From positions 372,001 through 436,000 of the forward strand of contig NZ_MOBR01000008.1 in assembly GCF_003732705.1 (NCBI RefSeq): 64,000 bases of DNA. Direction: 5' to 3'. The position numbers and the translations under genes were made by a program. Below, piece by piece: positions 47,466 through 56,738 of this stretch. The stretch's first letter is position 1; every line of letters starts with the position of its first letter. The notes beneath the pieces were generated by a model. The model did not search any database and had not been told where the DNA came from. It was given only the letters and a program-made list of their open reading frames with translations. Origin of the DNA: Pseudomonas frederiksbergensis (lineage in GTDB: Bacteria > Pseudomonadota > Gammaproteobacteria > Pseudomonadales > Pseudomonadaceae).

Positions 47466-47960
47466 ATGATGTTAAGAATCGCAGCGGAGCTGCACGCTAT
47501 GGCTTCCCCCAAAACACGTCGTGGTAAGGCGACACCGGTTACGGAGCTCCTCCTCGGTGGTGACGCTGGGCAGTTCAGCCTTGTCGCGGTCTACAAGCTC
47601 ATTGCTAAAGGCTTTGATCTGGAAGACGTGAAAACGATGCTTTCGATGTCTAGTCTCTACTCAAAGAAAAACATCTTAAGCCGCCTTATGGGTAAGTCCC
47701 TGAGGAGCGTCCGTCGCCAGAGCGGCGTTAAGCAACCGGTTCGACTCAACGCCCAGCAGAGCGCTGTAGCCTTTCAGTACGCTTGTGTATTGGAGCACGC
47801 GATTAGAGTTTTCGGCGCTCAGCGGTTGGCTGAAGAATGGCTGGAACGGCCTTGCAGATATCTGGAAGGCGACGCGCCTCTTGACGTTGTCGACAACGCT
47901 TTAGGATTCCAGGCAGTGAAGGACTATCTGAACCGTATTGAGTTTGCGCTCTATCATTGA
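47466..47960 (+). CDS. Xre/MbcA/ParS-type antitoxin-like protein (orphan)
   Basis: 164 residues from the ATG at 47466; an in-frame TTG at 47412 would add 18 residues and neither has a clear ribosome site. The C-terminal 55 residues (FGAQRLAEEWLERPCRYLEG, ALGFQAVKDYLNRIEFALYH) match the toxin-binding domain of RES-toxin antitoxins, with the characteristic ending RIE-x-x-x-Y. No RES-domain toxin follows. It is either an orphan antitoxin or a regulator. A decayed relative is at 56216-56386. Confidence 0.65.
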   Translation: MMLRIAAELHAMASPKTRRGKATPVTELLLGGDAGQFSLVAVYKLIAKGFDLEDVKTMLSMSSLYSKKNILSRLMGKSLRSVRRQSGVKQPVRLNAQQSAVAFQYACVLEHAIRVFGAQRLAEEWLERPCRYLEGDAPLDVVDNALGFQAVKDYLNRIEFALYH

Positions 47961-48104
47961 ACCCATTCAACCGGCCTTGGCTAGTAATGGCAATGGCGCC
48001 TAAATTCTGTGGTCTGAAGGGTACTGGCACGGTAGCGTCGAAAAGCTGAAGCTGCAACGCTCTAATGCCGTTTGACAAATAGCTACGCCGCGTAAGGAGG
48101 CAGT

Positions 48105-48695
48105 ATGTCTATCAAGTATCTCATCGCACAGAGAGTCAAGCGTCTTGAGAAGGGGCGGCCCTTTTTTATTACAAAATTTTCCTCCGCCGGCTCCCGGTCC
48201 GCAGTCAATAAAGCAATTTCGGAACTGGTACTGGCAGGCCTGCTAGAGCGCGTGGCACGAGGCGTGTACATGCGGCCCAAATCAAACAGCTACATCGGTC
48301 CGATACGTCCCAATTCACTCACGGTTATGAGGGTAATCACCTCAGCTAAAGGTGAAACGACACAGATACATGGCGCGGAAGCAGTTCGTAGGTTAGGCCT
48401 CAGTACACAAATGCAAATACTCCCAACGTTCTATACCAGCGGCTCCACACGGGAAATTCAGATCGGACTTTCCATTGTGCGCCTCAAGCATGTCTCTAAA
48501 GACCGGCTTCAGCACGCCGGTACTAAAGTTGGGCTGGTGCTTACAGCTCTTCATTACGTTGGGAAGCAGGGATTGACCAAAGAAATTTTATCGAAAGTCA
48601 CTGATCAATTAAGTAAAGATGAGTTGCGTGAGCTTCTGGACTGCAGGATGCCAAAATGGATGAGGTCAGTCCTCATGTCCTGGCCCATCAATTGA
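48105..48695 (+). CDS. AbiEi/DUF6088-like transcriptional regulator or antitoxin
   Basis: 196 residues; AAGGAGG precedes the ATG. The N-terminal winged helix (SRSAVNKAISELVLAGLLER, then VARGVYMRP) and TQIHGAEAVRRLGLSTQM belong to the AbiEi-type antitoxin family. In type IV systems this protein represses the operon and counters an AbiEii nucleotidyltransferase toxin. No AbiEii gene is nearby; the next gene is a small unrelated one. Probably an orphan antitoxin. Confidence 0.7.
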   Translation: MSIKYLIAQRVKRLEKGRPFFITKFSSAGSRSAVNKAISELVLAGLLERVARGVYMRPKSNSYIGPIRPNSLTVMRVITSAKGETTQIHGAEAVRRLGLSTQMQILPTFYTSGSTREIQIGLSIVRLKHVSKDRLQHAGTKVGLVLTALHYVGKQGLTKEILSKVTDQLSKDELRELLDCRMPKWMRSVLMSWPIN

Positions 48696-48770
48696 GGCGC
48701 GGTGAACAGTTGAGCTTGAGAAAGATCCTCACCCTAAAATTTACTCTGAAGTGCTACTGGGAGATCAAAA

Positions 48771-48998
48771 ATGACTATGCCGGAAGAGCGCACTCGCGCA
48801 GTGATTCAAACTCATGATTTTTTGGTTGAGCTATCTCGCGATAAATCTCTCCCAGAAAAAATTAGGCGCGATGCTAAATTTCTTTTACGACATTACCCAG
48901 TTAAAACTGACATGCTGCTAGCTGCGCGACTCGAAGAACAACCGGCATTGTTAACTGAGCTTGTGGGGCCTGTTTTCGGCCTACCTATCGATCTTTAA
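48771..48998 (+). CDS. Small conserved hypothetical protein (BPSL0761-like)
   Basis: 75 residues; GGGAG about eight bases before ATG. The sequence (PEERTRAVIQTHDFLVELSR, then KIRRDAKFLLRHYP) is that of a small helical family found beside mobile genes in Burkholderia, Xanthomonas and Pseudomonas. The function is unknown. It follows the AbiEi-like gene on the same strand by 75 bp, and faces the end of the tns operon. Confidence 0.65.
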   Translation: MTMPEERTRAVIQTHDFLVELSRDKSLPEKIRRDAKFLLRHYPVKTDMLLAARLEEQPALLTELVGPVFGLPIDL

Positions 48999-49001
48999 CG
49001 C

Positions 49002-49353
49002 TTAACTATGTGGGCTCTCCTCGCAAAAATAAACAGGCTGGTCTGCACCAATCTCTTCGAATTTATATCTCTCGCGGCCCAATCCACATGAGTGGAATTC
49101 CGCGCATGCGCGGGTTTTGGCTTCGCGGCTGCTTGAGAACGCTAGCCAGGTTCGGTCATTTCGATAAAGCCAGGCGAAGGTCGCTGGAGAGCATGTCCTT
49201 AGGGCTTTTGGCCCCCTTTTCAGGATGCCGGGAGCCGAGAGCACTCCAAACTCCTCGCTGAACATTCAATTGCAGCTGGAACTGAGCCCTTTCCCAAACA
49301 GCTTTGAGCTCAGGCTCAGCACGACGCAGCTTGTTAACGGTTGATATGGTCAT
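49002..49353 (-). pseudogene. Decayed 3' remnant of an original tnsD
   Basis: Starts at an ATG next to the tnsC stop. Three frames must be joined: ISTVNKLRRAEPELKAVWER and PEKGAKSPKDM; then PATFAWLYRNDRTWLA; then HVDWAARDINSKRLVQ. Each aligns with the intact TnsD-like protein at 54348-55937 (ISTVNRLLRMNPIAEQQ; NVYAWLYRNDRSWLL; VTVDWDARDENLC) in the same order. At least two frameshifts and loss of the N-terminal 400 or so residues make it non-functional. It lies where tnsD normally follows tnsC. Confidence 0.85.
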
Positions 49354-50694
49354 TCACTTCGGCTTTTTGGGGATGGATGACGGCGACTCCATGTACTGAA
49401 GGAAGGATCGCATTAACTCCTCGTCGGTCGCCTTTGGGACAGACGCACGCCGGGCGGATTTGGCTGGGGTTTTCTCCTCTGGCAAGGCGATATGCTTTAG
49501 CACTGAGCGCTCTGTCTCGGTAGCCGACGAATCAAAAACCCTCGCCTGCACACGCTGGTCACGATCTGCCCGGGTGAAGCTCACCACGTTCGACTTGAAC
49601 TCAACGGGTAAGTCGAACGGACAACGCAGGTCCAAGCTCGTTCTGCTGGATCCTTTGTTGATTGCCTCCAGCTGCAGGTCTTCGACATCCCTCGCGTTGC
49701 TGGTGTAAGCGCTGGACCGGTAGGCCTTGTGCAGGTCTTCGACCTCTATCCGATTTCTGCCGGCAGCACGACATTCGATGTAAGCAAGCTTCAGCAACTG
49801 CACAGCGAGCCGCTTGATACCGAAGGTAGAGCGGTAAAGCTCAGTCGCAAATTCATCTTTTCCTGCTTTGACACGGCCGCCGCTGACCCTCACGCACTCG
49901 TCCACAAAGTCAGCCCAATCCTGGCTCTTGGGATCATCGGGCAGCATGATCCGTGGCTCGGAAAGCAGCCTTTGCTTGTCTTCACTGTTACGACGAAGCA
50001 GCTTATGCACGAGACTGTAGTTGGACACAAAGATCATCGGGGGTCCGATGACTGCCATCGTCAGCAGGATGTCGGTCACTTTAGACGCGCCCTCACCGGT
50101 GTTGATGTGCTGGGTTTCATCCAGAACGACCAGCGTGACGCCGTCCCGGTTGGCCAGCCGGCGGCACTCCACGAGCAGTTTCTTCAGATTGCCACCTCGA
50201 CCGTCGTGGCCGTTACCATGAACGAAATCTAGGAGAAGTTGCTTACCACCCGCTTTGCCGCGGGCGCTCGCATACCACAGGGAGGTCAGCTCGACGGTGC
50301 CCTGGTATAGGTCACAAGTGAGCTCTACCGGTGGAGGTAGAGCCCTCCACAGAGCAGCAATCGTCTGGCTCTTACCAACCCCCGCCAGGCCGGTAAGGCA
50401 GATCGGTGAAACCTCCACCTCTGGAGGTTTGAAGATTCTGGCAGCGTACCCAGCCTCACTGCTGAACACTTTGAGGTTGTGCAGATACGCCAAACCGGTC
50501 ATTTCATGAATAAAGTTGAGAGAGAATTCGTTAGGGAGGTACATCTCCATCAGCCTCTCAGCGAGGAGATGAGCGCCAACCGAGGGGTGAAGCGTCTCCA
50601 AATCCGGCACAGGCTCTGGTCGCACGACAACTCGTTTACGGATGCTTTCAATGTCCATATAACCGTCGAAACGAGATTCGATGGTTTTGTTCAT
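49354..50694 (-). CDS. tnsC: TnsC-like AAA+ transposition regulator
   Basis: 446 residues. Walker A GLAGVGKS at 102-109 and Walker B TLVVLDETQHINTGEGA with Asp192-Glu193. The C-terminal 60 residues are basic and disordered-looking (KTPAKSARRASVPK), the region that in Tn7 contacts TnsA/TnsB. TnsC links the TniQ-marked target to the TnsAB transposase. It overlaps tnsB by 4 bp. Confidence 0.9.
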   Translation of the reverse strand: MNKTIESRFDGYMDIESIRKRVVVRPEPVPDLETLHPSVGAHLLAERLMEMYLPNEFSLNFIHEMTGLAYLHNLKVFSSEAGYAARIFKPPEVEVSPICLTGLAGVGKSQTIAALWRALPPPVELTCDLYQGTVELTSLWYASARGKAGGKQLLLDFVHGNGHDGRGGNLKKLLVECRRLANRDGVTLVVLDETQHINTGEGASKVTDILLTMAVIGPPMIFVSNYSLVHKLLRRNSEDKQRLLSEPRIMLPDDPKSQDWADFVDECVRVSGGRVKAGKDEFATELYRSTFGIKRLAVQLLKLAYIECRAAGRNRIEVEDLHKAYRSSAYTSNARDVEDLQLEAINKGSSRTSLDLRCPFDLPVEFKSNVVSFTRADRDQRVQARVFDSSATETERSVLKHIALPEEKTPAKSARRASVPKATDEELMRSFLQYMESPSSIPKKPK

Positions 50695-52703
50695 TTCGTT
50701 GCACCTCTGAAGCGATTGTAATCGGCAGTGTCGCGCAGTGCAGCGCCGCCTTTCGAGGGCCGTCCTATTTTCCGCTCACCAGCGTCCCAATCCTCGCCTG
50801 TGTTCAGTTTGAATCTGTCTTCGAAATGTTGATCATGGGCAGGCCGCTCTTCTCTAAGATCAGCAGCGGCGTCTCGGCGCATCTGGTCAATTTCCTGCAG
50901 TTGGCGTAGTGAGATATCGATGGTGCCCAGAGACGTACGCGCCGATCTCACAAAATCTAACTCATACAAAATCCCTTTAACTTCTATCCATATGTGGCGA
51001 ACGCACATGACCAGAACATATGCTGAAGTGTTGATAACCCCTTGCCGAGCTACCAAGTCAAACACTCCCGTTTCTTCCAGAGCACGGGATCTATATTTCC
51101 GTCCGTAGAAATAGACGCCATCTTTTCTTATCGCAGCTGATCGCACATCAAGAAACTGCCTTACAGCCGTATCGAAAGGAACGCCGATCGAGGAGTCTCG
51201 ACCACGCATGCTCCAGTAGCTGTAGATGTCATGTGGCGTCGGCTTAATTCCGGCCAGAATCATTTCCTCGTCCATACGCAGTCGAGCGTCAGAAGTGTGG
51301 TTATCCTTTAGAACCCGCAGGATCTCGCGCTTGGCCATCTGCACAAAATCCAGCCTGCTGTGAAAATAAGTCGGCTGCCCGAGCGTCTTCTTGTCCCTCG
51401 GATGAGAAGACTCGACAGTGGCCTTGGATTGGCCAGCATAGACAGGTGTCAGCTCTACCGACTTCAACCAGTGAATCTCTGGCTCTACCTCGTAGCCTGC
51501 AGCGGGGCCTCTATCCAGTACCATTCCACCTGACAAGCCGGTACTAGGCCATTCTTCCGCGCTGATCTCCACACCATACTGCTCGCAGAATTTGACCTTG
51601 TCGCACGCCATGGAATAGATCGCCATGCGATAAGCGGCCATATTTTCTCTGCCTTCCGAAAAGCCAATCCCTAGCACCATCCCTGACAGCGCACAGACAG
51701 CTCGGACAACACAGAAGCTTTCTACAGCACTACCTTCAGTCAGACCAGAAAGCTTCTCGGATATATAGTAGCCATCAAACTCAATGCGCTGATTAACGTT
51801 GATGAGATTGTCGGCAAAACTTCCTTCAGAGCCTGATTGTGCACGAGCGCCATGCTTTCCTTTTAAAGCGATACGAAGCTCTTTCGCACTGATCATTTTG
51901 GATACCCAATACTTAAACTGGGGGAAGGAAGGGAAAGGCTTACCTTGCGAATGTCTATATTCCACTGGTGCGCCGCTCTGTTTGGCTGAAACACAACCAA
52001 ACACACCCGTGAGGATTTCACTGTAAATCTTGTTTTGAGTCTTGTGGGGAGATTTATAAGTGAGAAAGCCTTTCAAAATCTGTTGCTGCATGACTGCATC
52101 ACAACGGTAGCCATGCCTTTTCCCCTTACGAGAGGGTCGGCCAAGCTTCTTCGTTCGACCAGGTCCTTCTCGATTCCAGGCCCCGATTCGGTGAAGAGGT
52201 GGCAACAGGGACCATTTGGTCTGGCCGAACACCACATAGGAATAGAACCAGAGCCTCATCCTGGCAGCGTTCTGATGGGGGCGCTGGGCTTTAGCGTGAG
52301 CGTTGATGAGAGCGTCAGGATCAGCGCTCGCAAAAATCTCATCCCGGCGAGCGACCAGGCTTGAGATTGCAGCAAAACGCTTGTTCACCTTCTGCTCATA
52401 ACTCTCTTTCGATGAGGCCCGACGGTTTTCCAGATGGTCGATGGCCACACCTTCGAGGGGTATCAGCCAAGGAGGAGTTGAATCGGCCGCGCCATCCTCC
52501 ACCAACCATCCATTCTCGACCGCTTCCTCAAAATCGATCTGACTCAGTTGAACCAGATGAGTACTGATGTTTTTCCCGTCGTCCTTGAATTCGACAAGAC
52601 GAACTCGGTTTCGCCGGCCATCGCTGACGAGGAAGTGGTAGACAGTGCCTTGTGCGAGGCTGAGAAATCCCTCTGGGGCGATGATCCGTGAACCCGCCCT
52701 CAT
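50691..52703 (-). CDS. tnsB: TnsB-like DDE transposase
   Basis: 670 residues. The catalytic triad is visible: Asp310 in NQRIEFDGYYI, Asp397 in GMVLDRGPA and Glu431 in KATVESSHPRDKK, in the TnsB/Mu/TniA DDE fold. It cuts and joins the 3' ends and should bind the AGAGAATTAAAACTGTCGC sites at both termini. It overlaps tnsA and tnsC by 4 bp each, an unbroken tnsABC operon. Confidence 0.92.
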   Translation of the reverse strand: MRAGSRIIAPEGFLSLAQGTVYHFLVSDGRRNRVRLVEFKDDGKNISTHLVQLSQIDFEEAVENGWLVEDGAADSTPPWLIPLEGVAIDHLENRRASSKESYEQKVNKRFAAISSLVARRDEIFASADPDALINAHAKAQRPHQNAARMRLWFYSYVVFGQTKWSLLPPLHRIGAWNREGPGRTKKLGRPSRKGKRHGYRCDAVMQQQILKGFLTYKSPHKTQNKIYSEILTGVFGCVSAKQSGAPVEYRHSQGKPFPSFPQFKYWVSKMISAKELRIALKGKHGARAQSGSEGSFADNLINVNQRIEFDGYYISEKLSGLTEGSAVESFCVVRAVCALSGMVLGIGFSEGRENMAAYRMAIYSMACDKVKFCEQYGVEISAEEWPSTGLSGGMVLDRGPAAGYEVEPEIHWLKSVELTPVYAGQSKATVESSHPRDKKTLGQPTYFHSRLDFVQMAKREILRVLKDNHTSDARLRMDEEMILAGIKPTPHDIYSYWSMRGRDSSIGVPFDTAVRQFLDVRSAAIRKDGVYFYGRKYRSRALEETGVFDLVARQGVINTSAYVLVMCVRHIWIEVKGILYELDFVRSARTSLGTIDISLRQLQEIDQMRRDAAADLREERPAHDQHFEDRFKLNTGEDWDAGERKIGRPSKGGAALRDTADYNRFRGATK

Positions 52704-53662
52704 GATGCCACCTCTTGGAAAAACGAGCCGAATTCCTGAAGCAGATCGCAGCCACCGGTAACGAGCGGGCGATCGATCAGGATAGATTCGCTGAAGTCGA
52801 CGAGTAGCTTTCTATCCCAAATATCCTGGTAAATCTTCGCGATGAATTGATCGCGAAAGCCCCATCTAGCGCTGTGTTCGATCGCCACATAGGCCACAGG
52901 CTTTCCGATTTGCACGGCATCAGACACTGCGCCACTGAAGTCCTCCAGCAGAGCCGCCTCAAGCGAGAAATCAAGATCGTGCATGCCAAACAAGAGATCC
53001 AGATTCGCTTGGATCGTAGGCGATACCAGATCGCGAGAAACCTCAACGGTTCGGATGCCGGCGCTTGCGTAGTACCGCCGCTCCAACTCGCCCCTTAGTT
53101 CGGCATGCTCACGGTCTTTCCTCTGTTGGACAGGGGTCTTCGGCGACGAGCTTCGCCGTTCACGAAAAGCTACGGCCCGGTCCTTGACGGTCCAGTTAAC
53201 GGCGTAGGGTTCTCCTCGGCTGTTGAGGAGATACAGCAGAAGGTCCCCCTGATAGGGATACGGGATTTTGCGCCTATTACCGCTAGCATCTTCCACTACG
53301 ATTTCATGATGCTTAAAACCGATCTCCCTCGCGATATCGACAGTACCGCGCAGAGGGGGCGGGAAGGTCCCCTTCGTCAGCGGGTGCCCTCGTAGTGGAT
53401 GGCCTGCATTAACGGGCCAGAGCATTTTCTGCTCGTGCAACTCAAACAGATCAGGGTGGTAAAGCGCTAGTTGCGCAAATACCTTCTCTGGCCCGGAAAG
53501 GAGATGAACCGTACGTCTCAGCTTTCGGCTGTGCAGTCTGCTGATTCGAGACCCCTTTGGCGCCTCACGGGGAACCGCCAGCGTGGATGGTACGTATTCC
53601 CCACCCCAATCGAACCGGCTCTGGCGGTTCAAGATGAGGGCAAATCTTTCCTGCGGTTTCAT
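52700..53662 (-). CDS. tnsA: TnsA-like endonuclease subunit
   Basis: 320 residues, longer than the 273 of Tn7 TnsA. Probable catalytic residues: Glu77 in LFELHEQKMLWP, Asp140 in PYPYQGDLLLYLL and Lys160 in YAVNWTVKDR, which match the spacing of E63/D114/K132 in Tn7. TnsA cuts the 5' strands so that the element moves by cut-and-paste and not by cointegrate. The C-terminal half would contact TnsC. First gene of the leftward operon. Confidence 0.88.
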   Translation of the reverse strand: MKPQERFALILNRQSRFDWGGEYVPSTLAVPREAPKGSRISRLHSRKLRRTVHLLSGPEKVFAQLALYHPDLFELHEQKMLWPVNAGHPLRGHPLTKGTFPPPLRGTVDIAREIGFKHHEIVVEDASGNRRKIPYPYQGDLLLYLLNSRGEPYAVNWTVKDRAVAFRERRSSSPKTPVQQRKDREHAELRGELERRYYASAGIRTVEVSRDLVSPTIQANLDLLFGMHDLDFSLEAALLEDFSGAVSDAVQIGKPVAYVAIEHSARWGFRDQFIAKIYQDIWDRKLLVDFSESILIDRPLVTGGCDLLQEFGSFFQEVAS

Positions 53663-54347
53663 CCAAGTATTCCAATCTCATCGGAATTTCGCGACGCGAG
53701 CTTGTTGGGGATAACAACAAGAAGCGCGCCGACGAACCCCTTATCCTGCGGGCAGATCACCGCGCGTCCGACTGTGGATAACACGCAGTTTCTTGTGGAT
53801 GAGCGAGTCCGTGCGAGACTTGACGTCTCACATGCAAGGGATAGACAATGGAAAAGTCAGGGTGATTATCTGGCTTATCCACAGGGGCCCAAGGTCACAC
53901 TTGGGCCCTTGTCTAACTGACTTCCAGCGCTCTCGTTTAGCTAGATGTCATCTGAAATTCTTTCGATCGGGCCTACCTTAGGCGTCGCCGCCAATTGTGA
54001 ATCCGCCCACCCTCACGAAGCTTGATTAAGGCCTTGCGTGCGCAGTGCGTTCTTCGCTACCAGTTCGGTTAAAAAGAATATGTTAACGCCGGAAATTCCC
54101 GGCTGACAACAAGTTTGCACACCAACCATGGTTTAGTCTTCACAGACTCCTGAGAACGAATTTCCTATTATATGGAGCGCACACAAGATTCCGGTCCTCC
54201 CATGGATTCTAGGGCCTTGAGTCCACGCAGGTGGCACTAGCTGCTGACTATTAAACGAATCAACTAAGGACCCGCGTTCTAATAATGTTTAGGACTTTCA
54301 ACGTCTTAGATTTCGGTTTATGGTTATGTTCTTTGAGGGTCACTCAA
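53663..54347. promoter_or_regulatory. Divergent tnsABC / tnsD-like control region
   Basis: About 680 bp between tnsA (leftward) and the TnsD-like gene (rightward). It holds two perfect DnaA-box 9-mers in opposite directions (TGTGGATAA at 53773-53781, TTATCCACA at 53875-53883) plus a one-mismatch copy near 53795, and a hairpin GGGCCCAAG/CTTGGGCCC at 53885-53908. From about 54040 the base composition turns AT-rich, as in the TnsD-like gene. Promoters for both directions are expected here. Confidence 0.5.
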
Positions 54348-55937
54348 ATGAACCTCACCTGCAAGCAGACTCCTTTTCTTCATTGGTTACCGGACGAATG
54401 CTTTTACAGCCTTTGTAGCCGGCAGCATTTTTTTTGGTGCAACCAATCGCCTGAGGAGACGTTAAATTCGCTATTTGGAAACAGCGTCAAGTCGTTCACA
54501 CACGATTTCCCCAAAAACCTCAACCTTTTGAATAAGTACGCAAAGTCTATGTGGGGTACTCCGGAGGACATAATCTGTGAACACACCATCGCGGCTATAT
54601 TCTTTCCATTCCAGTCACCTGAAAATGTGCATGCACTTAAGCAAGCACTGAGTGGACCGCGATTGAGCTCTTTTAAATATAGGTTTGGACTTGTCACTGG
54701 CAGGTTCGGTGGGGCACATCCCTTAAAGGCCTGTGTTGAATGCATGACTGCTGATCGATCAGTCTATGGGACCGCATACTGGCATCTATCTCATCAGTTT
54801 CCCGGAGTAACTACATGTCCAATGCATGGTAGATTACTTATGGAATCTAAAGAAAACAGACAGTGGTCCAGGGGCTTCCAGTGGCTTCTTCCCGATGAGC
54901 CCGCTCTGGTGGCGACTTGCCAACCAGCCGTTAGCCCTTCAACGCTCACAGCACTCCACGCCATGTCAAACTCAGCGGTGACTCTATCCAAATTGGGCAT
55001 CACCAATCAGTTTGATCTCAGTACAGTTGCCCAAATGTATAAAGAAGCTGTCAGTAACTTGGGGGCTCCCCAGAAGTGGCGCGAGGCTTCTGCCGACTGC
55101 TTTGCTCAATATTGCTCGTTACTTCAACCTTTCCCACCATTCTCCGCCTTACCGAGCTCTCGGCGGTGTGCAATAGAATTCATTTCCCAAATGACACGCA
55201 AGCCCCGTGGCTACTGCCATCCGTTGAAGCATTTGACGCTAATTTCGTGGTTATTCGGAAGCTTAGAATCCTTCGTGGACGCCTATCAACAGCTGAAGAA
55301 ACAGTCAAAAATTTCAGGGGCTGGTAATATTCAAGCGTTAAGCCTATCTCAAATTATCGAGGTTCAGCTCTCAAAGATAACAAGAAAAACCGGCACTCCG
55401 AGACCCAAAAAAATCTTCAGTGACTTGAAAGAAAAAATTCTTGATGCACTGATAACAGGCACCAGTCAAAAAGAGGTTTGCTCAAGGTTTGATATATCTA
55501 TAAGTACAGTAAATCGGCTGCTGCGCATGAATCCAATAGCTGAACAGCAAATCATTAATAAGTTATTCCTCAAGAAGCGTGAGAAACAACGAAATGCATG
55601 GGATACTTTAGTGGACCAAACTCCAAACTCTAGCGCTAATATTATTAAGCGCTTAGCTCCAAATGTCTACGCTTGGCTTTATCGGAACGACCGCTCGTGG
55701 CTATTATCAAAAACTGGTTCATTACCAAGTGGCAGAGGCGGTAATTATGTGACCGTTGACTGGGATGCCCGCGATGAAAACTTATGCACCCTGATTAAAA
55801 AAGTACTGATAGAATTTCCTACCGATTCAAAGATCCGTAAGCGTGACCTGTATCAGCTTGTGCCCAATCTCTTTTCCTCGCTTGAGAAAAGGTCACACTA
55901 TCCAAAAACGAGAAGGCTCCTCTCCGAAATCGCGTAA
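54348..55937 (+). CDS. TnsD-like (TniQ-family) target selector, full length
   Basis: 529 residues from the ATG at 54348 (GAGGGT upstream; an in-frame start at 54285 adds residues not seen in the family). N-terminal TniQ domain: FLHWLPDECFYSLCSRQHFF, ACVECMTADRSVYGTAYWHL, and THQFPGV-type zinc-site pattern TTCPMHGRLL. The C-terminal half carries a helix-turn-helix (GTSQKEVCSRFDISISTVNR) and YAWLYRNDRSWLL, as in attTn7-binding TnsD. It is divergent from tnsABC and clearly AT-richer than it, suggesting later acquisition. It probably replaces the decayed tnsD. Confidence 0.82.
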   Translation: MNLTCKQTPFLHWLPDECFYSLCSRQHFFWCNQSPEETLNSLFGNSVKSFTHDFPKNLNLLNKYAKSMWGTPEDIICEHTIAAIFFPFQSPENVHALKQALSGPRLSSFKYRFGLVTGRFGGAHPLKACVECMTADRSVYGTAYWHLSHQFPGVTTCPMHGRLLMESKENRQWSRGFQWLLPDEPALVATCQPAVSPSTLTALHAMSNSAVTLSKLGITNQFDLSTVAQMYKEAVSNLGAPQKWREASADCFAQYCSLLQPFPPFSALPSSRRCAIEFISQMTRKPRGYCHPLKHLTLISWLFGSLESFVDAYQQLKKQSKISGAGNIQALSLSQIIEVQLSKITRKTGTPRPKKIFSDLKEKILDALITGTSQKEVCSRFDISISTVNRLLRMNPIAEQQIINKLFLKKREKQRNAWDTLVDQTPNSSANIIKRLAPNVYAWLYRNDRSWLLSKTGSLPSGRGGNYVTVDWDARDENLCTLIKKVLIEFPTDSKIRKRDLYQLVPNLFSSLEKRSHYPKTRRLLSEIA

Positions 55938-56738
55938 TAGCTTTTTTCGAATAGGGAGACCTGCAGTCTATAGAACTGACACGACCAGTCGTATGTATGG
56001 CCTCTCATTGGAAAATACTGAAGCTTTAGGGGCGCTGCAGTAAGTTTCGTAAATACTTTCTATGAATTTACGAGTTAACCGATTCACTAGCTATCTGAGT
56101 TCAGCGGACACCCCTGTCCTGTAGTGAAAGATAGTCCCTTACCAAATCAGGACATTCCTATCAGTGCGTGCAATCACCCGGTATCGAACGGTTGTGGATG
56201 CAGCTCCCCATAGCCTCAATAAACCCCATATTCGATCCTCATCAGCTGATCGCGGACTTGGCGATAGCCCTGGGCATCCTCCAGAAGGCTACAGGGAATA
56301 CGCTTGTCCAAGCCAAGAGCCGGCCGTGTTAGCCATTCAGACGCTAGTCGGTCGTTGCCCGGAACGTAAGCAGCCTGATTCTGAACCTAATCCCGACGAG
56401 CTACGAAACAACGATAGTGGCTGCTCCAGCAACAGAGACGTGCTGAAGGACAGGGGCCAAGTAGATATATTGTTAGCATATGCACCTCCAGTACCACCTT
56501 TTGCCCTCGGGTAAGGCTTACCTTACTGCAACAGCCAGTCAGGAGCCTCGCAGAGGGATGACTGGTAGCTTCACGCCCAGAGCGGGGATCTGCTCGCGAT
56601 GACTGGAGCCCAACCGGTCGCTCCAAGCCGAGGGACCTTGGGGAGTGCTTCCTCTACCTAAACTGGCTCAAATCGATGACCATTGCGCCGGGGATGGGGT
56701 AGGTTGCAGCAGGGATAGATTTTTCGCCGGGGGCTTTG
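55938..56738. other. Gene-poor stretch between the two TniQ genes
   Basis: About 800 bp. Apart from the antitoxin fragment at 56216-56386 nothing is supported. A 116-codon plus-strand opening (56164-56514) runs antisense to that fragment and has no ribosome site. Repeated GACTGG/AACCGG-like motifs at 56540-56640 may be part of a decayed gene. Confidence 0.5.
56216..56386 (-). pseudogene. C-terminal fragment of a ParS/MbcA-type antitoxin gene
   Basis: 56 codons open on the minus strand ending in TGA. The end reads DRLASEWLTRPALGLDKRIP, CSLLEDAQGYRQVRDQL and MRIEYGVY, an excellent match to the toxin-binding domain of RES-type antitoxins. A stop (56387-56389) closes the frame upstream and no N-terminal part is found. 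The downstream sequence, where the RES toxin gene would start, is also broken. A vestige of a toxin-antitoxin pair. Confidence 0.75.

Noticed and set aside
54285..54347. Upstream in-frame start for the TnsD-like gene
   Set aside because: The added 21 residues are hydrophobic and unlike TniQ N-termini; the ATG at 54348 has a better ribosome site.
56164..56514. 116-codon plus-strand opening
   Set aside because: It is antisense to the clear antitoxin fragment on the minus strand and has no ribosome site.
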